Assembly (NCBI GenBank): GCA_031272005.1
Contig: JAISUQ010000074.1
Location: 1-13,066, forward strand
DNA: 13,066 nucleotides
Direction of reading: 5' to 3'
DNA from: Coriobacteriales bacterium
GTDB lineage: Bacteria; Actinomycetota; Coriobacteriia; Coriobacteriales; UBA8131
Shown in pieces: positions 4,764-12,554 of the stretch. The first letter of the stretch is position 1, and each line of letters starts with the position of its first letter. Both the position numbers and the translations under genes were made by a program. A model generated the notes under the pieces. The model made no database searches. It worked only from the letters and a program-made list of their open reading frames with translations, and was not told the origin of the DNA.

Positions 4764-6723
4764 GCGCAGAGGGAAAACCCGCGTTGGGTCCGCCGGCCGC
4801 CAGCTGGCGGCGCCGCCCTCCTCCGCTCCCACCGCCTCCGCCAGCCGCAACCGCAACCGCTCTACCACCCGCAACCGCGAGCGCAGCTTTCAGCCCAGTG
4901 CCGGCAATCGCAATCCGCAAATCTCCCGGGGCCGCGTCAGCGGCTCCAATCGTGATTGGGTACTGCTCGGGCTGTTCTCGCTGATTGCCGTGGTGCTGGT
5001 TTCGCGATTGGTCTACCTGCAGGTCATCAATGCCGACGAGATGAGCGCGCTGGCCCAGGAGCAACGCACCAGCGAGGTCAGCCTGACCGCCCGCCGCGGC
5101 ACCATCTACGACCGCAACGGCCTGCCGCTGGCCATGAGCGTCGACGCCACGACCATCTATGCCAACCCCGCGGAGATCGAAGACCCCAACGCCACGGCCA
5201 AAATCCTGGCGGAGATCCTCGGAGGCCAGCCGACCACCTATTACGAATTGATCACCAACCCCTCCTCGCCGACCTTCGTCTACATCATGCAGAAGGCCGA
5301 CCCCGAGCTGGCCGAGCGCCTGCAACAGCGCAACACCGAGCTGAACCAGCAGATTGCCGAAGCCAATGCCGACATCGTCTCCATCGGCGATTTGCCGCCG
5401 TCGGCTCTGGCTGGCATCCACTATCTGGAGGAGACCAGGCGGGTTTACCCTTACGGCCAGATCGGCGCCCAGATCATCGGCGCTGTGGACAGCGAAGGCA
5501 ATGGCGTATCGGGCATCGAGCTGATGTACAACAGCGCCCTGAAGGGCCGCGACGGCTACATCTCCACCGAGCGCGGCAAGGACGGCACGCCGGTACCCGG
5601 TGGCGTCAGCGAGCAGGTCGACCCGGTGGACGGCGAGGACATCATCATCTCCATCGACATCGATTTCCAGCAATACGTGGAGAGCGAGCTGGCCAAGATG
5701 GGCGCCGACCGCAACTGCAACAACGCCAACGTGATCGTCCTGGACGGGGCCTCCGGTGAGATATACGCCGCCGCCTCGCTGCCGCTGTACAACAACAGCA
5801 ACATCACCCAGGAGGATGTCGACGCCGGCGCCATGCAGCTCAAGCCGATCACCTACGCCTTCGAGCCCGGTTCCATCTTCAAGACGGTGACCGCCTCGGT
5901 GGCCCTGGAGGAAGGCATCCTCGGCGTGGACGATGAGCTGTTCGTCCCGGCCAATCTCTATTTCTACGAGGGTACCGATTACGCCACGGTCGTCCATGAC
6001 GCCGTGGAGCGCGGCGATGAATACATGACCTTCCGCGACATCATGACCCATTCCTCCAACGTCGGCGTCAGCCTTATCGAACAGCAGATCGGCAATACCC
6101 GCTACGCCTCCTATCTGGAGAAGTACGGCTTCGGCCAGCCGACGCATGTGGACTTCCCCAATGAGACCTTCGGTCAGCTGGCCGATGTGGAGACATGGAA
6201 CGACGTGGCCTCCGCCAACATCTCCTTTGGTCAGGGCATCTCGGTTTCCTCGCTGCAGATTGCCAGCTTCTACGGCACCATCGCCAACAACGGCGTGCGG
6301 GCCCAGCCGCACTTCCTGATCAGCCGCCCGCAGGCCAACGAGCAGCCCGTTTATAAGAGCCAGCGCCTGCTCAGCGAGCAGACTGTCGAACAGGTGACCA
6401 GCATGCTGCAAAGCGTGGTCACCGACGGCACCGGTCAGCGGGCCCAGATCGAGGGTTATACCGTAGCCGGAAAGACCGGAACGGCGGAGAAGGCCTCCAG
6501 CGAAGGCGGCTATCTGGCTGGCCAATACATCGTCTCCTTCGTTGGTTTTCTTTCCGGCTCCGACAGCCAACTGGTCTGTCTGACGTCGATGGACAACCCC
6601 ATCGGTGCCGAAGGTGACGTGCCGACGATGCCGCTGTTCGCCTCCATCATGAAATTCGCCGCCGATCGCTACATGATCGCACCGCCCACAGTTGCGGCTG
6701 TGCCAGAAGCGGGGGAGGGCTGA
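4756..6723 (+). CDS. ftsI: Septal peptidoglycan transpeptidase FtsI (class B PBP)
   Basis: FtsI cross-links septal peptidoglycan in partnership with FtsW. The 655-residue product has a long basic, disordered-looking cytoplasmic tail (about 1-68, rich in Arg, Asn and Ser), one transmembrane anchor (about 69-90), the PBP dimer/pedestal domain beginning at RRGTIYDRNGLPLAMS, and a C-terminal transpeptidase domain. All three penicillin-binding motifs are present: S373-x-x-K376 (PGSIFK), S433-S-N435 (THSSNVG) and K573-T-G575 (AGKTGTAEK). No PASTA repeats follow; the protein ends shortly after the transpeptidase fold. ATG 4756 overlaps the ftsL stop (ATGACTGA); ATG 4750 would add two residues. The stop overlaps the murF start by one base (TGATG). 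No murE lies between ftsI and murF, unlike many dcw clusters. Confidence 0.94.
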   Translation: MTERRGKTRVGSAGRQLAAPPSSAPTASASRNRNRSTTRNRERSFQPSAGNRNPQISRGRVSGSNRDWVLLGLFSLIAVVLVSRLVYLQVINADEMSALAQEQRTSEVSLTARRGTIYDRNGLPLAMSVDATTIYANPAEIEDPNATAKILAEILGGQPTTYYELITNPSSPTFVYIMQKADPELAERLQQRNTELNQQIAEANADIVSIGDLPPSALAGIHYLEETRRVYPYGQIGAQIIGAVDSEGNGVSGIELMYNSALKGRDGYISTERGKDGTPVPGGVSEQVDPVDGEDIIISIDIDFQQYVESELAKMGADRNCNNANVIVLDGASGEIYAAASLPLYNNSNITQEDVDAGAMQLKPITYAFEPGSIFKTVTASVALEEGILGVDDELFVPANLYFYEGTDYATVVHDAVERGDEYMTFRDIMTHSSNVGVSLIEQQIGNTRYASYLEKYGFGQPTHVDFPNETFGQLADVETWNDVASANISFGQGISVSSLQIASFYGTIANNGVRAQPHFLISRPQANEQPVYKSQRLLSEQTVEQVTSMLQSVVTDGTGQRAQIEGYTVAGKTGTAEKASSEGGYLAGQYIVSFVGFLSGSDSQLVCLTSMDNPIGAEGDVPTMPLFASIMKFAADRYMIAPPTVAAVPEAGEG

Positions 6724-8144
6724 TGCGGCTGACGCAGGCGCAGATAGTCGCCTTTTCTGCGGCGACGGTTCTGGTACCGGCGGCTGATGACCAGGCCGCC
6801 GTTGTGGCATTTCATTGGGATTCCCGTAACGTGCAGCCCAACACGGCGTTCATCGCCCTGCCCGGTGAGCGGACCGATGGCAACGACTACCTGCAGGCGG
6901 CGCTGCAGGCCGGGGCCAGTTGCCTGCTGGCCTCGCGGCGGCCAAGCTCCGATATCTGGAAGCAGGCGCAGGCCCGGGGTGCGGCATTGCTGCTGGTTGA
7001 AGACGCCCAGCAGGCGCTGTTTGCGCTGGCCGGCGCGGCCCGGCAGCTGCTGCCCGCCAAGGTGGTGGCCATCACCGGCTCCAGCGGCAAGACCTCGACC
7101 AAGGAGTTGGCGGCGGCGGTGTTGCGCGCTGCCGACCCGCAGCTGACCGTCTCCGGCGGCAACCACAATAACGAGGTGGGATTGCCGGCTACCATCCTGG
7201 CCGCCAACCCCGACTCCCGCCTGTTGGTGCTGGAGATGGGCATGTACGGTCTGGGCGAGATTGCCCAGTTGGCAGCGGTGGCCAAACCTGAGGTCGGCAT
7301 CATCACCAACATCGGCGTCGCCCACCTGGAGCTGCTGGGCAGCCGCGAGAACATCGCCCGCGCCAAAGCCGAGCTGATCAGCGCCCTGCCGGATCGAAGC
7401 GGAGTGGCCATCCTGCCCGGCGATGACCCCTATACGCCTTTCATCCGCGCTACGGCGGCTGCCGATCAACGCGAGCTGCGCATCCTCAGCTACGGCCTCG
7501 GCCCGCAAAACGACATCCGTGCAAGCGACATCGCCTACGACCAGCTGGGGCGGCCGAGCTTCACTTTGAAGGGTCTGGCCGCCGCGCCAGTGGGAGTGAC
7601 GCTGCAGCTGCAGGGCGAGCACTCGGTGCGCAATGCCCTGGCCGCCGCGGCTGCCGGCATCGTCTGCGGGCTCAACTTGGAGCAGATTGCCGCCGCCCTG
7701 GCCGCCGCCGAGCCGTTTACCATGCGCCAGGTCAACATCACGTTGCCAAACGGCACATTGTTGATTGATGACACGTATAATGCTAACCCGGACTCCATGC
7801 GCGCCGCGCTGGAGGTCCTGGCGTCGATAGAAGATGATCGCCCGCATATCGCGGTATTGGGAGACATGCTCGAGCTCGGCCCAGATGAATTGCAGCTGCA
7901 TGCCGACATCGGCCAGCAGGCTGCCGCCAGCGGCATTGACCTGCTGCTGGCAGTTGGCGAGCGCTCCCGGGCCATGGCTGCTGCCGCCCGCCGAGCCGGC
8001 ATGCCGCAGCGTTGCGTGATCTGCGTCCCCGATGCCCGGGCTGCTGCGGATTATCTGCTCAGCAAACAGCGCGATGCCGCAGTCATACTGGTCAAAGCCT
8101 CCCGCGGGCTGGGTTTGGAGAAGGTAGTACAGGCATTATGTTAG
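6723..8144 (+). CDS. murF: UDP-MurNAc-tripeptide--D-Ala-D-Ala ligase MurF
   Basis: MurF adds the D-Ala-D-Ala dipeptide to UDP-MurNAc-tripeptide, using ATP, in the last cytoplasmic step of pentapeptide synthesis. The 473-residue length fits. Domain order is the N-terminal substrate domain (DSRNVQPNTAFIALPGERTDGNDYLQAALQAGA), the central ATPase domain with P-loop G119-S-S-G-K123-T, GGNHNNEVGLP, EMGMYGLGEI and NIGVAHLE, then the C-terminal Rossmann-like ligase domain (LIDDTYNANPDSMRAAL, AVLGDMLELG). HNNEVGLP and DDTYNANP are typical of MurF and separate it from MurE and MurC. ATG 6723 overlaps the ftsI TGA by one base and has GGGGGAGGG at 6711-6719. The end overlaps mraY by 7 bases. Confidence 0.96.
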   Translation: MRLTQAQIVAFSAATVLVPAADDQAAVVAFHWDSRNVQPNTAFIALPGERTDGNDYLQAALQAGASCLLASRRPSSDIWKQAQARGAALLLVEDAQQALFALAGAARQLLPAKVVAITGSSGKTSTKELAAAVLRAADPQLTVSGGNHNNEVGLPATILAANPDSRLLVLEMGMYGLGEIAQLAAVAKPEVGIITNIGVAHLELLGSRENIARAKAELISALPDRSGVAILPGDDPYTPFIRATAAADQRELRILSYGLGPQNDIRASDIAYDQLGRPSFTLKGLAAAPVGVTLQLQGEHSVRNALAAAAAGIVCGLNLEQIAAALAAAEPFTMRQVNITLPNGTLLIDDTYNANPDSMRAALEVLASIEDDRPHIAVLGDMLELGPDELQLHADIGQQAAASGIDLLLAVGERSRAMAAAARRAGMPQRCVICVPDARAAADYLLSKQRDAAVILVKASRGLGLEKVVQALC

Positions 8145-9199
8145 GTTTCTCGGCATACCCTACTTTTCAGGTCTTTTTGGCCATCTTCATCTCCATGGCC
8201 ATCACCATGTTCCTGCTGCCGATTTGGATGCGGATTCTGCGCATCCGCCAGATTGGCCAGCAGATTCGCGCCGATGGCCCGCAGCGTCATCTGGTCAAGC
8301 AGGGCACGCCCACCATGGGCGGCGTGGCCATTTTAGCTGCGGTGCTGGTAACAGTGGTGCTGCTGGGCAAATCCACCTCCACCACCAGCGCCCTGGCGCT
8401 GATTCTGATCTCCGCCGTGACCTTGGTCACCGGCATCATGGGGCTGGTCGACGACCTCTCCAAGGTAGTCAAGGAGCGCTCGCTGGGTCTGCGCCCCAAC
8501 GCCAAGATGATCTGCCTGACACTGATCTCCGTGCTGTTCTGCCTGGCGGCGGTGAACTTTGCCGGCGTGGAGCCCTGGGTGCAGATACCTTTCCTGCCGC
8601 GCATCGACCTGGGCGTCCTGACCACCTCGATACCCATGGGCCAGGATACATTCGACATCCCCTGGCTGTACCTGTTGTTCGTCTTCCTGCTGATGGCCGG
8701 CATCTCCAATGCCGTCAACCTCACCGATGGCCTGGATGGTCTGGCAGCCGGTACCGTGATGATCGCCATGGTGGTCATGGCGGCCATCGCCTATCGTTCC
8801 GACCAGCTGAATATCGCTCTGTTTGCGGCGGCCGTGACCGGCGGCTGCATCGGTTTTCTCTGGTTCAACGCCCATCCGGCCGGCATCTTCATGGGCGATA
8901 CCGGCTCACTGGCCTTGGGCGCGGCCTTTGCCGGCATCGCGGTGATGACCAAGACCGAAGTCGTGGCCCTGGTGGTCGGCGGAATCTTCGTGCTCGAGGC
9001 CCTGAGTGTGATTATCCAGGTCGGCTATTTCAAACTGACTCACAAACGGGTCTTTTTGATGGCCCCGTTGCACCATCATTTTGAGCAGGCCGGCTGGTCG
9101 GAGACCAAGGTGGTAATCCGCTTCTGGATCGTCACTGCGCTTTTGGCCTGCGTGGGGTTTGCCCTGTTCTTTGCCCAGAGCCTGGGAGGAGCAAGTTAG
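8138..9199 (+). CDS. mraY: Phospho-MurNAc-pentapeptide translocase MraY
   Basis: MraY transfers phospho-MurNAc-pentapeptide from UDP to undecaprenyl phosphate at the inner face of the membrane, making lipid I. The 353-residue product has about ten hydrophobic segments. Family motifs are RHLVKQGTPTMGG, the aspartate pair in GLVDDLSK, NAVNLTDGLDGLA, FMGDTGSLALG and the histidine-rich loop APLHHHFE. The ATG at 8138 lies inside the end of murF (ATGTTAG, 7-base overlap) with GGAGAAGG at 8117-8124, and the N-terminus begins directly with the first membrane segment. An upstream in-frame start at 8012 would add 42 residues that are just murF read out of frame. The murD start codon follows the stop directly. 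Confidence 0.96.
   Translation: MLGFSAYPTFQVFLAIFISMAITMFLLPIWMRILRIRQIGQQIRADGPQRHLVKQGTPTMGGVAILAAVLVTVVLLGKSTSTTSALALILISAVTLVTGIMGLVDDLSKVVKERSLGLRPNAKMICLTLISVLFCLAAVNFAGVEPWVQIPFLPRIDLGVLTTSIPMGQDTFDIPWLYLLFVFLLMAGISNAVNLTDGLDGLAAGTVMIAMVVMAAIAYRSDQLNIALFAAAVTGGCIGFLWFNAHPAGIFMGDTGSLALGAAFAGIAVMTKTEVVALVVGGIFVLEALSVIIQVGYFKLTHKRVFLMAPLHHHFEQAGWSETKVVIRFWIVTALLACVGFALFFAQSLGGAS
9184..9191 (+). promoter_or_regulatory. Shine-Dalgarno for murD (TTG start)
   Basis: GGGAGGAG at the end of mraY lies 8 bases before TTG 9200. This optimal spacing and strength support TTG as the murD start codon, immediately after the mraY TAG. Confidence 0.75.
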
Positions 9200-10774
9200 T
9201 TGGAGCGCGCGGGTATCAGAGTCTGCGTCTTAGGTCTGGGCACCACCGGCCTGGCGGTAGCGCGCTATTTCTGCGGCCTGCCGCCGTTGGGCGCCCCGGC
9301 CGCAGCTGCCCCGGCCCCGGCTCCGGCTGCCTCAGCTGCGGCTGCCTCGGCTGCGGCTGCCTCGGCTGCGGCTGCCCTGAACCCAGCCCCGGCTGCCCCC
9401 GCCGCTGCCCGGGTCGCCTCACTGACCATCTATGCCGGCGCCGAGACCCCGGCCGCCCGGGCTGCAATAGATAGCATGATAGCATCTACGCAAGGCTGGC
9501 TGCGCCCTGCAGACATCATCTTCGAGGAGCAGGAAGTCACGGGCGAGTTCGACCTGGCGGTCATCAGCCCCGGCATCGCTCCCACCTCCAGCCTCTTCGA
9601 AAGCGCCCGGGCCTGCGCCACCGAACTGATCGGCGAGCCGGAGCTGGCCTGGCGCATCTCACCCGAGCGTTGGATCGGCATCACCGGCACCAATGGCAAG
9701 ACCACAACCACCTGTCTGCTGGGGCACGTGCTGGTGCAGTGTGGCATCCCGGCGCTGGTGGCTGGCAACATCGGGCTGCCCTGCATCGACGCCATCCAAC
9801 TGCGCCAGCCCGGCGAGTATCTGGTGGCCGAGCTGTCCTCCTTCCAGCTGGCTTCGGCATTCAAGCTCAAGCCTGATGCCGCCATCCTGCTGAACATCAC
9901 GCCGGACCACCTGGGCTGGCACGGTGGCTTTGAGAGCTACGTCCGCGACAAGCGCCGCATCTTCTATCACATGGACCCCGAAGCTCCGGCGGTCATCGAC
10001 GCCACCATGGACACCACCCGCGAGCTGGTCCTGCAGCGCCGCCAACGCGACAAGCGGGTCATTCCGCTGGGTACGGCCGATGGCCTGAGCGGAGACATGA
10101 CCATCCGTTGCGGCGCTGAAGAGGCGGCCTTTGTGGACGCCGCCACCGGGCGCCTGACCGTCATTCTCCAAGGCCAGCGCCACGAACTGCTGAAGGCCGA
10201 TGAGTTGCAGATCAAAGGCGAGCATAATCAGGAGAACGCCCTGGCCGCCGCCGCTGTAGCCCTGGCCCTGGGCGCCGAGGCGCCGCAGGTCTGCGCCGCT
10301 CTGGCCAGCTTCCAGCCGCTGGAGCATCGCATCGAACCGGCGGGCACAGTCGATGGCGTGGAGTTCTTCAACGACTCCAAGGCCACCAACCCCGAAGCCA
10401 CGCTCAAAGCCCTGAGCGCCTTCACCGGCCGGCCGTTGATTCTGCTGTTGGGCGGGCGGGATAAGAACACGCCTCTCGACGAGCTGGTGGCCGCCGCCGT
10501 GCCGGCCTGCAAGGCCGTGATCTGCTACGGCGAGGCCGGCGGACGCTTTGCCGAAGCCTTCCTGCTGGCCCATGACCGCAGCGTGCTGCTGGTGCCGGGT
10601 TTCCAGCAGGCCTTCGATACAGCGGTGGAGATGGCCGAGCCCGGCGATGTCGTGCTGCTCTCGCCGGCCTGTGCCTCCTTTGACGAGTTCGGCTCCTTCG
10701 AGCAACGCGGCGCAGCCTTCAAGGGTCTGGTCTGCCAGCTTCAGGCGCAACAGCCGGCAGAGGGGGTGCAGTAG
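9200..10774 (+). CDS. murD: UDP-MurNAc-L-Ala--D-Glu ligase MurD
   Basis: MurD adds D-glutamate to UDP-MurNAc-L-Ala in the cytoplasm, using ATP. At 524 residues it is about 70 longer than usual. The N-terminal UDP-binding Rossmann part starts IRVCVLGLGTTGLAVARYF, then an Ala/Pro-rich insertion (about residues 31-71) precedes the next strand (LTIYAG). The ATPase domain has P-loop G163-T-N-G-K167-T, followed by GNIGLP, ELSSFQL and NITPDHLGWH. The C-terminal domain has EHRIEP, FFNDSKATNPEAT, LLLGGRDKN and LLSPACASFDEF, all typical of MurD. The start is TTG directly after the mraY stop, with a strong Shine-Dalgarno; no ATG lies before the conserved first strand. ftsW begins two bases after the stop. 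The insertion is discussed under the repeat entry. Confidence 0.94.
   Translation: MERAGIRVCVLGLGTTGLAVARYFCGLPPLGAPAAAAPAPAPAASAAAASAAAASAAAALNPAPAAPAAARVASLTIYAGAETPAARAAIDSMIASTQGWLRPADIIFEEQEVTGEFDLAVISPGIAPTSSLFESARACATELIGEPELAWRISPERWIGITGTNGKTTTTCLLGHVLVQCGIPALVAGNIGLPCIDAIQLRQPGEYLVAELSSFQLASAFKLKPDAAILLNITPDHLGWHGGFESYVRDKRRIFYHMDPEAPAVIDATMDTTRELVLQRRQRDKRVIPLGTADGLSGDMTIRCGAEEAAFVDAATGRLTVILQGQRHELLKADELQIKGEHNQENALAAAAVALALGAEAPQVCAALASFQPLEHRIEPAGTVDGVEFFNDSKATNPEATLKALSAFTGRPLILLLGGRDKNTPLDELVAAAVPACKAVICYGEAGGRFAEAFLLAHDRSVLLVPGFQQAFDTAVEMAEPGDVVLLSPACASFDEFGSFEQRGAAFKGLVCQLQAQQPAEGVQ
9325..9376 (+). repeat. 15-base tandem repeat inside murD
   Basis: The unit GGCTGCCTCGGCTGC occurs three times (9325-9339 with one change, 9340-9354, 9355-9369), followed by a partial copy to about 9376. 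It keeps frame and encodes AASAA blocks within the Ala/Pro-rich insertion (about residues 31-71) in the first domain of MurD. Such repeats expand or contract by polymerase slippage, and a 15-base unit would not shift frame. Confidence 0.85.
10761..10766 (+). promoter_or_regulatory. Shine-Dalgarno for ftsW (TTG start)
   Basis: AGGGGG at the end of murD lies 10 bases before TTG 10777. The next in-frame ATG (codon 14) falls inside the first membrane segment, so TTG is the better start. Confidence 0.6.
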
Positions 10775-10776
10775 CC

Positions 10777-12549
10777 TTGGCCAAGCGTCTGATCCTCATC
10801 TCGGTTACCGCCGCCATGCTGCTCTTCGGCTTGGTGATGGTCTTCTCGGCGTCCTCTGTGGTGGCGCTGGCGGAGCATGGCGATGCCTTCTATCAGTTCA
10901 AACGCCAGGCTTTGATGGTGGCCATCGGGCTGGTGGGCCTGGTGGGGGCGGCAGTCATCCCGTATCGCTTCTGGTTGTCCCGGGCGGCCTGGGCCCCCTG
11001 GGCTGTCGTGGTCTTCCTGCTGGCGCTGACCCTGGTGATGGGCGATGCCGAGCAGGGCGCCAGGCGCTGGCTGACCATCTCCGGATTCAGCTTTCAGCCG
11101 TCCGAATTCGCCAAGATCGCCATGATGCTGCTGGCGGCGATGCTCGTCGTCAGGCTGCATGACGAGGGCATCACCAACAACTGGATGGTCCGGGCGACAA
11201 TCATGGCTGTGGTGCCTGCCGGGTTGATTGCGTTGCAGCCGGACTTGGGCACTCTGGCCATTGCCCTGGTTGGCGTGGTGGTGGTGGCCTGGTTTGGCGA
11301 GATTCCGCTCAAGGCCATCGGCGTCTTTCTGGCCTGTGCGGCCCTGCTGGCGCTGGGCCTGATCCTCACGGCGGGTTTTCGCCAGAGTCGCCTGGAGTCC
11401 TTCCTCAATCCCTGGGCCGACCCGTTGGGCAGCGGCTATCAAATCATCAACTCCTACTTTGCCTTCGGCGACGGCGGCTTGTTCGGCGTCGGCCTGGGTA
11501 TGTCGCATCAGAAGTACTACTACCTGCCGATGGCCGAGAATGACTTCATCTTCGCCATCATCGGCGAAGAGTTGGGCCTGATCGGCGCTCTGGCGGTTGT
11601 CGCCCTGTTTCTGGTGTTTTTGTTCGTCTCTTTGCGCATCGCGCGCCAGGCCCCAGACCTCTTCGGTCGCTGCCTGGCCGGCACATCAGCGATACTGATT
11701 GTCGCCCAGGCCTTCCTGAATATCCTCTGCGTCACCGGGCTGTTTCCGATTACCGGTAAGCCGCTGCCCTTCTTCTCATCCGGGGGCACGTCGATGATTG
11801 CCACGCTGATCCTGGTCGGTTTGATTCTCTCGGTATCGCTGCGCTCTGAAGCTCCCAGCCCGGCAGCTCGGCGCGATAACCTGATGGTCTATGAGGGTGG
11901 CCGCGCCCGCACGCAGCCGGCCGCTGCGCCGGCTGCGGTACTGGCCACTCTGTTGTCGGCCATCCCGCGTCCCGCCGTGCAGACCGCAGCGGCTGGCTGG
12001 TCAGGCGCTGGGAGAAAACTGACGTCCAAGGCACCGGGGCGCGCGGCGAGCAGCCCATCTGGCGGCAGAACAGCTGGCAACGGTGGCAATACCGGCGTCA
12101 GGAGCGGCGCCAGAGCCAGTTCCGGTGTCAGAATCAGCGCAGGCGGCAATAACAGAGCCGGCGCCAGGGTCTCCAACGGCATCAGCACAGGCGGCAATAA
12201 CAGGGCTGGCGCCAGGGCCGGTGCCAGCGTCTCCAACGGCATCAGAGCCGGCGCCAGAGCCGGCGCCAGAGCATCGGGCGGTTTAAGAGCCGGCGCCAGC
12301 TCGGGTGGCATCAGAGCCGCCGCCAGCGCCGCCACCAACGCCAAGCGCAGTAATACCGCCTCCAGTCTGCCTCGGGCTGTCTCCAACAACCGCAACGGCA
12401 GTCGGCAACGCCTGGTAGCCGTCAAACCCGCTGTTGGCAAACCCGCAGCTGGCAGGGCCGGGCAACCCAGGCCTGCCGCAGGCTCACGAACCAGCCGCGG
12501 CGGCCTGTCGCTGTCCAGCCTGCCGCGTTACTCACCCGAGGGAGCCTGA
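10777..12549 (+). CDS. ftsW: SEDS peptidoglycan glycosyltransferase FtsW with long basic tail
   Basis: FtsW polymerises lipid II into septal glycan, paired with FtsI. The membrane core covers about residues 1-355 with roughly ten hydrophobic segments. Visible SEDS motifs are GARRWL, FQPSEFAKI, PWADPLGSGYQIINSYFAFGDGGLFGVGLG, LPMAENDFIFAIIGEELG (D256 matches the position of the essential SEDS aspartate), and TGKPLPFFSSGGTSM. The order between murD and murG favours FtsW over RodA. The product is 590 residues because of a C-terminal cytoplasmic tail (357-590), rich in Gly, Ala, Ser, Asn and Arg, with about 35 basic and only about 4 acidic residues. The start is TTG, two bases after murD. In Mycobacterium tuberculosis a positively charged FtsW tail contacts the acidic FtsZ tail, which is a plausible parallel. 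The gap to murG is 5 bases. Confidence 0.95.
   Translation: MAKRLILISVTAAMLLFGLVMVFSASSVVALAEHGDAFYQFKRQALMVAIGLVGLVGAAVIPYRFWLSRAAWAPWAVVVFLLALTLVMGDAEQGARRWLTISGFSFQPSEFAKIAMMLLAAMLVVRLHDEGITNNWMVRATIMAVVPAGLIALQPDLGTLAIALVGVVVVAWFGEIPLKAIGVFLACAALLALGLILTAGFRQSRLESFLNPWADPLGSGYQIINSYFAFGDGGLFGVGLGMSHQKYYYLPMAENDFIFAIIGEELGLIGALAVVALFLVFLFVSLRIARQAPDLFGRCLAGTSAILIVAQAFLNILCVTGLFPITGKPLPFFSSGGTSMIATLILVGLILSVSLRSEAPSPAARRDNLMVYEGGRARTQPAAAPAAVLATLLSAIPRPAVQTAAAGWSGAGRKLTSKAPGRAASSPSGGRTAGNGGNTGVRSGARASSGVRISAGGNNRAGARVSNGISTGGNNRAGARAGASVSNGIRAGARAGARASGGLRAGASSGGIRAAASAATNAKRSNTASSLPRAVSNNRNGSRQRLVAVKPAVGKPAAGRAGQPRPAAGSRTSRGGLSLSSLPRYSPEGA
12141..12299 (+). repeat. Degenerate repeats in the ftsW tail
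   Basis: AGGCGGCAATAACAG occurs at 12141-12155 and 12189-12203, each starting a block that reads GGNNRAGAR then SNGI; the second block carries an extra RAGA-type segment. A 12-base unit AGAGCCGGCGCC (Arg-Ala-Gly-Ala) follows in tandem at 12244-12255 and 12256-12267 and again at 12286-12297. All copies keep frame, so the tail appears to have grown by in-frame duplication. Confidence 0.8.
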
Positions 12550-12554
12550 GCCAG

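Noticed and set aside
4522..6810. Long minus-strand open frame of about 760 codons opposite ftsL and ftsI
   Set aside because: It lies opposite a well-supported penicillin-binding protein. Long antisense frames are common in GC-rich DNA, and its translation shows no family motif.
8012..8137. N-terminal 42-residue extension of MraY
   Set aside because: It is murF read out of frame; ATG 8138 begins directly before the first membrane segment.
8224..9084. Second-frame plus-strand open frame of 286 codons within mraY
   Set aside because: It is a shadow of mraY with Arg/His/Gly-rich composition and no motif.
11889..12440. Minus-strand Leu/Ala/Pro-rich open frame opposite the ftsW tail
   Set aside because: It is the mirror of the repeat-rich ftsW tail, with repetitive PALAPAL-type sequence and no ribosome site of note.
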